Shown here in pieces: positions 1 through 7,250 of a stretch of DNA of 64,000 nucleotides; position 1 is the first letter of the stretch; each line of letters starts with the position of its first letter. Origin of the DNA: a virus; the IMG/VR virus record IMGVR_UViG_3300025732_000020, positions 1-64,000 of that record. The stretch is one strand, 5' to 3'. Position numbers and translations under genes: made by a program. A model generated the notes under the pieces. That model was not told the origin of the DNA, made no database searches, and saw only the letters and a list, made by a program, of their open reading frames with translations.

Positions 1-606
<606 letters not shown>

Positions 607-624
607 TAAAAATTAAATAAATCT

Positions 625-654
625 AGAGATCCTTTATAGGGTCTCTTTTTTTTT
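625..654 (+). terminator. Rho-independent terminator after psbA
   Basis: An 8-bp stem (AGAGATCC with GGGTCTCT, one G-U pair) and a 6-nt loop are followed by a run of nine T. It ends the psbA transcript before the next promoter. Confidence 0.85.
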
Positions 655-665
655 ATGTATATTTA

Positions 666-694
666 TTGACAGATGACCGCATATGGTCTAAAGT
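666..694 (+). promoter_or_regulatory. Sigma70-type promoter
   Basis: A perfect TTGACA is followed after 17 nt by TAAAGT (4 of 6 matches to TATAAT). It lies between the psbA terminator and a gene with a strong ribosome binding site, so it is well placed to start transcription of the following small-gene and bilin-reductase cluster. It would be read by host RNA polymerase. Confidence 0.65.
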
Positions 695-712
695 AGATAA
701 AAAGGAGGCTTT

Positions 713-952
713 ATGTATCACTCTGAGTTGTATTATTATTTGCTTTTGGCAGTCTTTGGAGTGATTGCGTACATGATCATAGTAGATAAAAATGTAGCTA
801 CATACATTGTTCTTCTTGGTAAGATGGCCAAATTGAAAGTCTCTCGATTCATCTTTTGGTTAAAATTCTATCCTCGTCTTCAGTTTGATACTTTTTGGCT
901 TAAGCAAAAGTCGAAGAAAGTCTTAAGAAACTCCAAGCGGGGTGAAGGATAG
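713..952 (+). CDS. Small membrane protein, unknown function
   Basis: This 79-residue protein has one clear transmembrane helix (about residues 8-25) followed by a strongly basic C-terminal half rich in Lys, Arg, Phe and Trp. The start is set by an excellent Shine-Dalgarno (AAAGGAGG, 4 nt from ATG). It is the first gene after the promoter at 666-694. I do not recognise the family. A single-pass topology with a basic tail would suit an inner-membrane or thylakoid location, but that is inference. Confidence 0.7.
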   Translation: MYHSELYYYLLLAVFGVIAYMIIVDKNVATYIVLLGKMAKLKVSRFIFWLKFYPRLQFDTFWLKQKSKKVLRNSKRGEG

Positions 953-984
953 ATTAGAATGGACAGGTACCGGAGATGCTCACT

Positions 985-1264
985 ATGCTCCAAGAAGAAT
1001 GGACTGAACTCAATGAAATGCACGCAAAACTCCTCAGTAATGGGATCACATCATTCTCTTCAACTTTTTTGGAGCGCTATTCTGAACTTTTCGCAAAATC
1101 TCTCCATGGTAAGGGAGACTCAATTTTCGACTCTGGATCCAACAACTCCATGGTATGAATGGCATTCATATCTTGAATGTTGCGCAAGTCTTGATCAAAC
1201 TCCTTCTCTAAGGAGGTTCATGGCATACAATGCTTACTTTAAATCGGTGACTCAAAATGATTAG
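985..1264 (+). CDS. Small gene split over two frames (possible frameshift)
   Basis: Two overlapping reading frames each look protein-like over only part of their length. The frame starting at ATG 985 (or 976) gives an amphipathic N-terminal half (MLQEEWTELNEM...) and stops at 1158. The other frame, open from 959, reads poorly at first and then gives a convincing end (WYEWHSYLECC...KSVTQND) up to 1264. A shift of one base forward near 1115-1145 would join the good halves into one protein of about 90 residues. It could be a sequencing error, a real inactivating mutation or programmed frameshifting. Function unknown. Confidence 0.4.
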
Positions 1265-1415
1265 TACTCTATTATCTGCGGGTAGATTGTTGGATAAACT
1301 ACAAAGAATAGAGCAGAAACTTGATGATATTCAAAAAGATCTCCTCATTATAAAGACACAGATGCCCCAATATAGAGAACAAACAATCTCAAGGTTTTCA
1401 TTAGGTGATAAATAA
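1257..1415 (+). CDS. Hypothetical 52-residue coiled-coil-like protein
   Basis: The ATG overlaps the end of the preceding frame and the stop (TAA) overlaps the next ATG by one base (TAATG), which is the coupling seen throughout this phage. The heptad-like segment LLDKLQRIEQKLDDIQKDLL at about residues 11-30 predicts a short coiled coil. Function unknown. Confidence 0.6.
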   Translation: MISTLLSAGRLLDKLQRIEQKLDDIQKDLLIIKTQMPQYREQTISRFSLGDK

Positions 1416-1612
1416 TGTACGAAGATCTTACTCAATTTGAAAGAGCATTAGCAAACTTTGGAGATAAAGTCGCACTAATAGCCGGTCTTGAAATAACAAA
1501 TAAAATTTCCCCAGAAACTGCTTATAAAGAGATTAAAAAGCTTTATAAAGGTCTAAAGAAACTACGGAAAGAAGAACGCAATTCTTGGGTCTTAGACGAT
1601 GAATTTGAATGA
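1415..1612 (+). CDS. Hypothetical 65-residue helical protein
   Basis: A 65-residue, mostly helical protein with a Lys-rich centre (KKLYKGLKKLRKEER) and an acidic end. Its ATG overlaps the previous stop by 1 nt and its 3' end overlaps the bilin reductase gene by 14 nt, so it belongs to the same transcript. Function unknown. Confidence 0.65.
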   Translation: MYEDLTQFERALANFGDKVALIAGLEITNKISPETAYKEIKKLYKGLKKLRKEERNSWVLDDEFE

Positions 1613-2261
1613 GTTAATCATAGATATTTTTCCAGACTGGAGGGTAACCAACGAGCTGCCCTCCGGTCTTTCTCATATAGAGACATCTGGAGACGCGGAG
1701 ATAAAGTCTTGGACATGGGACGGGGATAACGTCAGAAGGGTCAGACTCTGTCAGTTCTCTGTTCCAGGTAAGTTTTCCGCTGAAACTTTAGTAATCTATC
1801 CAGAGGAGTTTTGTGAGGCTCCGATATTTGGCTGTGAGTATTTGAGGATTGGTGGTAAGAAGTTTTTTGGTGGGATTGATTTTCATCCACTAAGTCAGGC
1901 AGAAACTTATCTGCGTGAATATATTGATAACTACCTTGATGACATGCCAGATACCTCGGCTGAGACATCTAAGTTCTATGACCTATCTACTTACTTCTCA
2001 AAGAAGTTATGGTTAAAAACTCACTCAGAAGACTTTTATGAAGAGTTTTATAAACAAACTGGCGAATACCTGATAAGATATAAGCAATTACTTGAAGAAG
2101 CAGAGCCAACTCACTCAATGTGGGGCCTCCATAAGAAATATGACCTTCATATGGGTACACATGACCCAGCTCGTGGGATCCTTAAGGCTTATTTTTCAAA
2201 AGAATTTTCTGACTTCTACATTGAAAAGTTTCTATTCAACCTGATGAGCGAACCACTATGA
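1599..2261 (+). CDS. Ferredoxin-dependent bilin reductase (PebA/PebS/PcyX-like)
   Basis: A 220-residue member of the HY2/PcyA family, which reduces biliverdin or its derivatives to phycobilins with electrons from ferredoxin. Visible family features are the segment IKSWTWD with RRVR at about 35-49 (PebA has a similar stretch), PIFGCEYL at about 75-82, and IDFHPL at 93-98 with the conserved Asp94. YFSKKLWL lies at about 132-139 and DPARG at 189-193; Asp189 would match the second catalytic Asp of PebS. The length fits phage PebS (about 230). Regiospecificity (PebA, PebS, PcyX or PcyA type) cannot be decided by eye. The phage also encodes a ferredoxin (6935-7228), a plausible electron donor. Phycobilins would support light harvesting or signalling during infection. 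Confidence 0.85.
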   Translation: MNLNELIIDIFPDWRVTNELPSGLSHIETSGDAEIKSWTWDGDNVRRVRLCQFSVPGKFSAETLVIYPEEFCEAPIFGCEYLRIGGKKFFGGIDFHPLSQAETYLREYIDNYLDDMPDTSAETSKFYDLSTYFSKKLWLKTHSEDFYEEFYKQTGEYLIRYKQLLEEAEPTHSMWGLHKKYDLHMGTHDPARGILKAYFSKEFSDFYIEKFLFNLMSEPL

Positions 2262-2662
2262 AAATTGTTACCAGGTCTGATATATATGCCCAGATTAAGC
2301 CAAAACATATTTTTTCTCTTAAAGAATTAGCAAATTCCTCAAATAAACATTCCTATTATCAATTCTATGGAAATGTCTCAAAAGGTTATGGTAGTTTTGA
2401 CTTAGATTTAAATGAATCTGTGACTTATTCTGCTCATGCATTGAGATTTACAAACTTTGAAGTATTTAAATTGCTTGAAAAGGCAATAAAAATCGTAGAA
2501 AACACCGAGCAATACACCGAGTATCTATTGAGTGAGACTTTTGGCGAACCTAAATTTATCATAAATCCCCCAGGAACCATAAGATTTTATTCCCAAGACC
2601 TAATTTGTTTTTATAATGGAAAAAGTTGGAGAAAACTTGATAGATCAAATATTCACATTTAA
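2258..2662 (+). CDS. Hypothetical protein, 134 residues
   Basis: The start overlaps the bilin reductase stop (ATGA), so it is translationally coupled to it. The sequence is rich in Tyr, Phe and Ser with a mixed alpha/beta pattern and ends FYNGKSWRKLDRSNIHI. I do not recognise a family; I compared it mentally with CpeT-type lyases and saw no match. Co-location with the bilin reductase allows a pigment role, but nothing in the sequence shows it. Confidence 0.7.
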   Translation: MKIVTRSDIYAQIKPKHIFSLKELANSSNKHSYYQFYGNVSKGYGSFDLDLNESVTYSAHALRFTNFEVFKLLEKAIKIVENTEQYTEYLLSETFGEPKFIINPPGTIRFYSQDLICFYNGKSWRKLDRSNIHI

Positions 2663-3446
2663 GTATCCTGGTAGGGAACCTCGGTATTTACATCACTTCT
2701 TAAATGAAAGACCGGATATTTTAGATTATTATATCTATGATATAAATCTAACAACTGGGAGTTTATTATATCTTTCTAAAGGAGGGATTGGGGCCACTAA
2801 GGAACCATATATAGCAAGAATGCATGAGTGGATTAAAACTTCTACAGTTAAATCTACTTTGGAGAGCGTATATAAAACCCGATTTAGAGAAGAGATCGGA
2901 AGATGGAAATATAATAAACTTAAGGAAAATTTTAATGAATATCCAGAGAAATTGAGTAATTGGACTCAATGTGCAGAACTCTACTTATTGTGGGTAGGTT
3001 CAAACTTTACTCATAGGTATAGACTGAATGGCTATGACGGAATATTTTTTCCAACAAAGTTAAAAACTAACGAACTAATTAATGCCTCACGGATAAACCG
3101 TGAGAAAAACCTTCTCTTTAGAGAGGAAGATTTGTTCTCTTTTAAGGAAAGTATTATAAATGATAATGTCATAGTCTATGCTCATCTCCCCAGAGAATTT
3201 GGCGTTTTTGGTGCGGGGTGGATGTGGAATAAAAACAATCTTGAGAGATTTACCAGAGTTATTTCAGAGTTTTCTACTACAAACAAAAAAATATTAATCT
3301 CAGCACAATTTGAACTAAGGGGAAGAATTGATTTAGATTATAGAAAGTATTTCCCAAGTTTTAATCATATCATAGTACCTGAGTTTAAAGAATCTACATC
3401 GTTTCTAGGTTCAAAGAACTCGGAGATATATCTTTTTAATTTTTAA
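2616..3446 (+). CDS. D12-class (Dam-like) methyltransferase fold, motifs degenerate
   Basis: A 276-residue protein whose order of segments matches D12-class adenine methyltransferases. A YPGRE stretch near residue 17 sits where the family has YPGGK, and YDINLTTGS near 40 is where motif I and the DINP region would fall. ELYLLWVGSNFTHRYRLNGYDG near 120 resembles the family's LYLxRxGFNGLxRxN segment, and VIVYAHLPRE near 187 replaces the DPPY strand. GAGWMW and a helix resembling the post-DPPY region follow. The catalytic DPPY and the glycine-rich SAM loop are not intact, so it is probably inactive or altered. The first ATG overlaps the previous gene by 47 nt with a poor ribosome site; TTG at 2637 is an alternative start. 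Confidence 0.5.
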   Translation: MEKVGENLIDQIFTFKYPGREPRYLHHFLNERPDILDYYIYDINLTTGSLLYLSKGGIGATKEPYIARMHEWIKTSTVKSTLESVYKTRFREEIGRWKYNKLKENFNEYPEKLSNWTQCAELYLLWVGSNFTHRYRLNGYDGIFFPTKLKTNELINASRINREKNLLFREEDLFSFKESIINDNVIVYAHLPREFGVFGAGWMWNKNNLERFTRVISEFSTTNKKILISAQFELRGRIDLDYRKYFPSFNHIIVPEFKESTSFLGSKNSEIYLFNF

Positions 3447-3449
3447 AAA

Positions 3450-3776
3450 ATGGGAAAACACTTCTTGCTTAATATTCATGGTGTCGATGCGCTACTACTC
3501 ACTGAAATGAGCGGGTTTATTGATTTTATCAGGCCGATGCTCGATGAATGTATGGCAGAAGTTGTTGGTGAATCTTCACATAAGTTTGAACCAGGCGGGT
3601 ATACTTATCTTGCCCTTTTAAGTACATCTCACTTCTCCATTCATACGTGGCCAGAAGATAACTGTGCTGCGATTGATATGTTCTCATGTGGAGAAATCCT
3701 CTCAGATGCTCTAATCTCATATGTAATTAAGTATTTTTCCCCAGAGACATACGACGTTAAGATGATTAAAAGATGA
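3450..3776 (+). CDS. speD: S-adenosylmethionine decarboxylase proenzyme
   Basis: A 108-residue short prokaryotic-type AdoMet decarboxylase. It self-cleaves to form a pyruvoyl group and makes decarboxylated AdoMet, the aminopropyl donor for spermidine. The signature STSHFSIHTWPE is at 58-69. By comparison with the Thermotoga enzyme, Ser60 is the pyruvoyl precursor, His65 the processing residue and Cys80 (FSCG) the proton donor. All are present with the usual spacing. speD is known in marine cyanophages, where polyamines may aid DNA packaging or photosystem stability. It follows the methyltransferase-like gene by 3 nt. Confidence 0.93.
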   Translation: MGKHFLLNIHGVDALLLTEMSGFIDFIRPMLDECMAEVVGESSHKFEPGGYTYLALLSTSHFSIHTWPEDNCAAIDMFSCGEILSDALISYVIKYFSPETYDVKMIKR

Positions 3777-3782
3777 TATAAT
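3774..3782 (+). promoter_or_regulatory. Extended -10 promoter element
   Basis: TGATATAAT, an extended -10 with a full TATAAT, overlaps the end of speD and lies 23 nt before the next ATG. No good -35 is seen. It is one of several near-identical sites in this window. Confidence 0.5.
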
Positions 3783-3805
3783 ATACCAGTAATTAAATTA
3801 AGTTT

Positions 3806-3949
3806 ATGGCACGAGTAACTGTTAAGAATGGTAAAAAACTTATTCTAACTTCTCCTAAAAATACCCGCCAAGGCTCATCCAGAAATACAAAACTGTCCGC
3901 TACTAGCCGCAATGGTGCTAAAAAGCGTTATCGTGGTCAAGGTAACTGA
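3806..3949 (+). CDS. Small basic protein, 47 residues
   Basis: A 47-residue, very basic protein (Lys/Arg with Ser, Thr, Asn and Gly) ending KKRYRGQGN. It looks disordered and could bind nucleic acid. Similar short basic proteins ending in YRGQG are, as far as I recall, common in cyanophages with no assigned role. Promoter-like TATAAT boxes stand on both sides, suggesting it can be transcribed on its own. Confidence 0.65.
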   Translation: MARVTVKNGKKLILTSPKNTRQGSSRNTKLSATSRNGAKKRYRGQGN

Positions 3950-3954
3950 TTCCC

Positions 3955-3963
3955 TGGTATAAT
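3955..3963 (+). promoter_or_regulatory. Extended -10 promoter element
   Basis: TGGTATAAT with full TATAAT is 20 nt upstream of the GlcG-like gene. The motif recurs at 8726, 9497 and elsewhere. Confidence 0.5.
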
Positions 3964-3983
3964 TATCTCTCTTATAAAGAATT

Positions 3984-4406
3984 ATGTATTTTGCAGCAGC
4001 AATTCAGGCCGTAAATGCCGGCCTTAAAAAAAGTAATGAGTTAGGCACCAAAATGAATGTCGCAGTAGTTGATCGCGGCGGTAATCTGGTTGCTTTTGCC
4101 CGTGAAGATGGCGCTTGGGTGGGCAGTGTAGACATCTCGATTAAGAAGGCAAGAACTGCTACTTTTTTTGACATGGAGACTCAAGAAATCGGTAAACTTT
4201 CTCAGCCGGGGGGTAGTCTGTATAATATTGAACATTCTAACAATGGCCTTATCACTTTTCCCGGCGGGATCCCTCTAACTGCACCAGATGGCACGATTCT
4301 TGGTGGGGTAGGTGTTTCTGGCTCGACTGTTGAGGATGATAAAGTTGTTGCTGAGGCTGCAGTTGAAGGATTTAAGACTGTTTTTGTAGAAAATTCCGCA
4401 GAATAG
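3984..4406 (+). CDS. GlcG/HbpS-like protein (DUF336, haem-binding family)
   Basis: A 140-residue single-domain protein of the GlcG/HbpS family. Diagnostic stretches are [20 protein letters not shown] at about 24-43, KKARTATFF near 54, and FPGGIPL with [15 protein letters not shown] near 93-117. The family end [13 protein letters not shown] follows. Members bind haem or, in some cases, promote its degradation, and others are of unknown function. There is no signal peptide, so it would be cytoplasmic. Its place near a bilin reductase makes a role in haem or tetrapyrrole supply attractive, but that is inference. Confidence 0.8.
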   Translation: MYFAAAIQAVNAGLKKSNELGTKMNVAVVDRGGNLVAFAREDGAWVGSVDISIKKARTATFFDMETQEIGKLSQPGGSLYNIEHSNNGLITFPGGIPLTAPDGTILGGVGVSGSTVEDDKVVAEAAVEGFKTVFVENSAE

Positions 4407-4439
4407 GTTAAAGATTGTGGGGCTATATGCCCCTTCTAG

Positions 4440-4515
4440 GCCTCTATAGCTCAGTGGCCAGAGCACTCGCCTTGTAAGCGAGCGGTCCTCGGTTCAAATC
4501 CGAGTGGGGGCTCCA
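4440..4515 (+). tRNA. tRNA-Thr (TGT)
   Basis: Cloverleaf with acceptor GCCTCTA/TGGGGGC (two G-U pairs), anticodon stem CTCGC/GCGAG with loop CTTGTAA, and T stem CTCGG/CCGAG. The 3' CCA is encoded. It reads ACA. Confidence 0.93.
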
Positions 4516-4587
4516 CGGGATGTAGCGCAGCGGTAGCGCGCCTGCTTTGGGAGCAGGATGTCGCAGGTTCGATCCCTGCCATCCCGA
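4516..4587 (+). tRNA. tRNA-Pro (TGG)
   Basis: It starts at the base after the tRNA-Thr CCA, so the two are processed from one precursor. Acceptor CGGGATG/CATCCCG, anticodon stem CCTGC/GCAGG with loop TTTGGGA, T stem GCAGG/CCTGC. CCA is not encoded. It reads CCA. Confidence 0.93.
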
Positions 4588-4601
4588 TTTTAAATTTTAA
4601 A

Positions 4602-4609
4602 GTTTAAAG
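4602..4609 (+). promoter_or_regulatory. GTTTAAAG element (candidate phage promoter motif)
   Basis: GTTTAAAG, preceded by a second TTTAAA, lies 25 nt before the ATG at 4635. The same octamer occurs upstream of several operons on both strands in this window (see findings). Confidence 0.45.
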
Positions 4610-4634
4610 TATAACATTTAATATTCAGATTACA

Positions 4635-5081
4635 ATGGCAATCAATTACTCCCTCTCAATAGGATCCGTAAAGAAAAGACTCGTAGAAAGAGAGTTTAGC
4701 GATGTGGTTATTGAAGCAAACTTTAGTGTATCGGCATTTTCTGACGCTGTAACCGAGATCAATGGAGATGGCGATGAGGTAATCGTAACCCCTTCCTTTT
4801 CTTATTCATGTAGTGGAACTAGACAATTCCCTGTTAGTGAAATTGATCCTGAAACATTTATCCCATTTGAACAGATTACAAAAGAAACTGTCGTTGAGTG
4901 GCTTCTCGCTGGAGAAGGGGTGGAATCTATAGAAGACTTTTCATATGTAAAGAGTTGTGTTCAGAATGTTGCTCAGAGGATTTATGAATACTCTCAAGAG
5001 GTTCCCGCATTTGTACCTGGTCAAGATCCTTCTGGTTCCTCAGACGCTGAATATGTTCCCACTGAACCGTCAGACGGTTGA
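4635..5081 (+). CDS. Conserved-type phage hypothetical protein, 148 residues
   Basis: A 148-residue protein with a beta-rich N-terminal part (alternating hydrophobic strands, DVVIEANFSVSAFSDAV), a helix near ITKETVVEWLLAG at about 81-93, and a disordered Pro/Ser/Asp-rich tail. It resembles small proteins widespread in cyanophages that carry an ETVVxW motif, but I know no function. A GTTTAAAG element precedes it, so expression may be late. tRNA genes flank it on both sides. Confidence 0.7.
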   Translation: MAINYSLSIGSVKKRLVEREFSDVVIEANFSVSAFSDAVTEINGDGDEVIVTPSFSYSCSGTRQFPVSEIDPETFIPFEQITKETVVEWLLAGEGVESIEDFSYVKSCVQNVAQRIYEYSQEVPAFVPGQDPSGSSDAEYVPTEPSDG

Positions 5082-5206
5082 CGATCCAAGGTTCTTCTGA
5101 TAGAATACTTCTATGAGCAATGAGGGTCCAAACCTCACGTAAGTCTCGCCCCTCCTAAGCCTCTTAATAACTCATAGTTATTGATGCTCAAACCTGGAGG
5201 TCTCTT
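5082..5206 (+). other. Non-coding spacer between a gene and tRNA-Arg
   Basis: No open frame with a credible start is seen. There is a small palindrome (TAACTCATAGTTA) and short GAGG/CCTC complementarity, but no complete cloverleaf. It may be leader of the tRNA precursor. Confidence 0.4.
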
Positions 5207-5280
<74 letters not shown>

Positions 5281-5389
5281 CTGGAGATCTGGAAATGTCT
5301 GGATCTCTTCTAAATCCTAGGGGGATTCTTCTAGGTCGGGGAATTGATCACCTCCGTTATAGGGGGAGTCCTCTAACACTCCCCACCAT

Positions 5390-5461
5390 TCCACAATAGC
5401 TCAGCGGTAGAGTCGGTGACTGTTAATCACTTGGTCCCTGGTTCGAATCCAGGTTGTGGAG
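5390..5461 (+). tRNA. tRNA-Asn (GTT)
   Basis: Acceptor TCCACAA/TTGTGGA, anticodon stem GGTGA/TCACT (G-U at one end) with loop CTGTTAA, T stem CCTGG/CCAGG. It reads AAC and AAT. The 109-nt spacer before it contains hairpins GAGATC/GATCTC and CCTAG/CTAGG but no gene. Confidence 0.92.
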
Positions 5462-5517
5462 TCGGTAGTCGTTAGGCAAACAGCCTAGAAAGACGCCGAG
5501 ATCATCAGATGCCGTTT

Positions 5518-5558
5518 GGTAGTTTCCATAGTCTGATGTGGTAAAAATTGAAACTACC
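5518..5558 (+). repeat. 9-bp inverted repeat in the tRNA spacer
   Basis: GGTAGTTTC at 5518-5526 is perfectly complementary to GAAACTACC at 5550-5558, with a 23-nt loop, just before tRNA-Gly. There is no T tract after it, so it looks more like an RNA-processing or folding element than a terminator. Confidence 0.45.
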
Positions 5559-5561
5559 CTT

Positions 5562-5632
5562 GCGGGCATGGTGTAGAGGTAACATCTCAGCCTTCCAAGC
5601 TGCAGTCACCGGTTCGATCCCGGTTGCCCGCT
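5562..5632 (+). tRNA. tRNA-Gly (TCC)
   Basis: Acceptor GCGGGCA/TGCCCGC, anticodon stem CAGC/GCTG with loop CTTCCAA, T stem CCGG/CCGG around TTCGATC. It reads GGA. CCA is not encoded. Confidence 0.92.
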
Positions 5633-5633
5633 T

Positions 5634-5653
5634 CCCCACAGCATATTGTGGGG
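5634..5653 (+). terminator. Hairpin after the tRNA cluster, terminator-like
   Basis: A 7-bp GC-rich stem CCCCACA/TGTGGGG with a 6-nt loop is followed only by GTTCATTT. The T tract is poor, so termination may be weak; it could instead define the 5' end of the porin transcript. Confidence 0.4.
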
Positions 5654-5683
5654 GTTCATTTGACCAATAATTATTAAAAAATA

Positions 5684-6565
5684 ATGAAACTTCAAACAAT
5701 TTTTGCCGCTGGTATTGTTGCTGCTACTGTAGTCTCTCCTGCCATGGCTCAAGTCACCAGTGTCACACAATTGCGTGATGTTCAACCTACCGAGTGGTCT
5801 TATCAAGCCATCTCTAACCTGGTATCGCGTTATGGCTGCGTTGCTGGTTTCCCTGATGGTACCTTCCGTCCTGGTCAACCCGCTACTCGTGCTGAACTTG
5901 CCGCTCTGACTAACGCTTGCCTAGATCGCATCACTGAGTTTTACACTGCAGACGACGCTCAACTCGCTGCTGCTCTGCGAGCTGAATTTGCTAAGGAACT
6001 TGGCGCTACTAATGCCCGCATTGCTACTTTGGAAAAAACTGCGGCAAAAAAAGCTCAAGGTGTTGGTAACTACGTCGGTCTGGGTGTGCTGCTGAACAAG
6101 CAAGGTGTTGATGGCGGTGGTTATACCGAGAACCGTACTATCTCTGGCGGTACTCTTCAGGCCCGTTATGCTGTGAAGAACTTTAAGAACCAGAACGCTG
6201 TGTCTGTTCGTCCTTACCTGAATGCCGTTGCTGGTCCTAATAGTGACATTGGTACTGCTGGTGGTGCTATGGTTTCCTATGACTGGAGTATTGCTAAGGC
6301 TAAGTCTGGTGTAAGTGCTGCTAACATCTACGCTGGTGTTGGTTACCAGGTTCCTTTTGCCAATGATACTCAAGCAAACTATCAGTCTGCTATCGGTGAG
6401 AAGGGTCAAGTTGTCCTCGCTCTTGGCGCCGAAGGTCGTATCACTAACTCATTGGTTGGCTTTGCTGATCTGAAGTTCCCTACCACCAACGCTGGTAATG
6501 CCTACGGTGGTTCTGGCGCTCCTTACAGCCCTGTCTTCACCACTGGCCTTGGCTTCAAGTTTTGA
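5684..6565 (+). CDS. SLH-domain outer-membrane porin (cyanobacterial type)
   Basis: This 293-residue protein has a classic signal peptide (cleavage after AMA, residue 22). One S-layer-homology domain follows at about 32-84 (DVQPTEWSYQAI, GCVAGFPDGTFRPGQ, TRAELA), then a short coiled linker at about 95-120. The rest is a glycine-rich beta-barrel ending in Phe, as outer-membrane proteins do. This is the layout of the major cyanobacterial porins (SomA type), in which SLH anchors to the cell wall. It is shorter than the roughly 500-residue host porins. Its base composition is more GC-rich than neighbours, suggesting transfer from a host. It has its own terminator. A role in nutrient uptake, envelope modification or blocking superinfection is inference. 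Confidence 0.88.
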   Translation: MKLQTIFAAGIVAATVVSPAMAQVTSVTQLRDVQPTEWSYQAISNLVSRYGCVAGFPDGTFRPGQPATRAELAALTNACLDRITEFYTADDAQLAAALRAEFAKELGATNARIATLEKTAAKKAQGVGNYVGLGVLLNKQGVDGGGYTENRTISGGTLQARYAVKNFKNQNAVSVRPYLNAVAGPNSDIGTAGGAMVSYDWSIAKAKSGVSAANIYAGVGYQVPFANDTQANYQSAIGEKGQVVLALGAEGRITNSLVGFADLKFPTTNAGNAYGGSGAPYSPVFTTGLGFKF

Positions 6566-6591
6566 TTAGGATTTCCTAACATAACCTCCAC

Positions 6592-6617
6592 GGGGGCCTT
6601 TACAAGCCCCCATTTTT
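6592..6617 (+). terminator. Rho-independent terminator after the porin gene
   Basis: Stem GGGGGC/GCCCCC with an 8-nt loop followed by ATTTTT. A strong terminator. Confidence 0.9.
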
Positions 6618-6651
6618 ATGATAAAGTGATTAAGGAATTTTAAATAGGAAA

Positions 6652-6846
6652 ATGACTGTAACTTCTAACGAAAACGGCCAACAAAATATGTGGGCAAAAG
6701 AACCAACCATGTATTACCATAACTACGGTCAGCAAACTCCTAATGAGTACAAGGAAACTTATAATGGACGCTGGGCTATGGTCGGTATTATTGCTGGGGC
6801 TATTTCTTATGCTCTCACTGGTAACCTCTTCTTCGGAGTAGCTTGA
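6652..6846 (+). CDS. hli: High-light-inducible protein
   Basis: A 64-residue Hli. The variable N-terminus (about 1-38) leads to a single chlorophyll-binding helix with the signature NGRWAMVGIIAG and TGNLFFG. Hli proteins bind chlorophyll and carotenoid, bind photosystems and dissipate excess light energy. The Glu usually before NGR is replaced (YNGR), and the second Glu in the helix is absent (SYALTG). It is followed at once by a very small gene and petF, forming a photosynthesis mini-operon. Confidence 0.92.
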   Translation: MTVTSNENGQQNMWAKEPTMYYHNYGQQTPNEYKETYNGRWAMVGIIAGAISYALTGNLFFGVA

Positions 6847-6848
6847 TA

Positions 6849-6935
6849 GTGGCAGAACTTTTCTACACAGTTACTATTGTAGGGTTTCTGATCCTACTCA
6901 CTAAATCTGTTGAAAACCTTTTGGATACTTACTGA
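6849..6935 (+). CDS. 28-residue single-helix membrane peptide
   Basis: A GTG-initiated frame encodes one transmembrane helix ([14 protein letters not shown]) and a short polar tail. Its stop overlaps the petF start (TGATG) and it begins 2 nt after the hli stop. Its size and place recall the tiny single-helix subunits of photosystems or cytochrome b6f, but I cannot match it to one. Tight spacing on both sides supports it being real. Confidence 0.5.
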   Translation: MAELFYTVTIVGFLILLTKSVENLLDTY

Positions 6936-7228
6936 TGGCTACTTACAACATTACTCTTCAATCCCCTGACGGCACTGAGAATACTTTTGAGTGCCCTGAT
7001 GACATGTACATTCTTGATGCTGCTGAGGAGGCGGGTATTGATCTACCTTCTTCTTGCCGTGCTGGTGCTTGTTCTGCTTGTGCGGGTAAACTTATCAGTG
7101 GTCAGGTAGATAATAGTGAACAATCTTTCCTTGATGATGACCAAATGGACGAAGGATTTGTACTCACTTGTGTTGCTTATTCTGTTAGTGACTGTGTGAT
7201 CCTGTCTGAGCAGGAGGAAAATCTTTGA
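6935..7228 (+). CDS. petF: Plant-type [2Fe-2S] ferredoxin
   Basis: A 97-residue ferredoxin of the PetF type, which carries electrons from photosystem I to reductases. The cluster ligands are Cys41, Cys46, Cys49 and Cys79, in the expected CRAGACSAC and LTCVAY contexts. It has no signal peptide and is soluble. In cyanophages petF is thought to supply electrons to phage bilin reductases; here such a reductase is encoded at 1599-2261. Its start overlaps the preceding 28-codon gene. Confidence 0.96.
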   Translation: MATYNITLQSPDGTENTFECPDDMYILDAAEEAGIDLPSSCRAGACSACAGKLISGQVDNSEQSFLDDDQMDEGFVLTCVAYSVSDCVILSEQEENL

Positions 7229-7250
7229 ATAAGTTTCTTCTCTATCTGCA

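Noticed and set aside
5921-6409. 162-residue frame on the - strand opposite the porin gene
   Set aside because: The forward frame is a clear porin with signal peptide; the reverse frame is a composition artefact.
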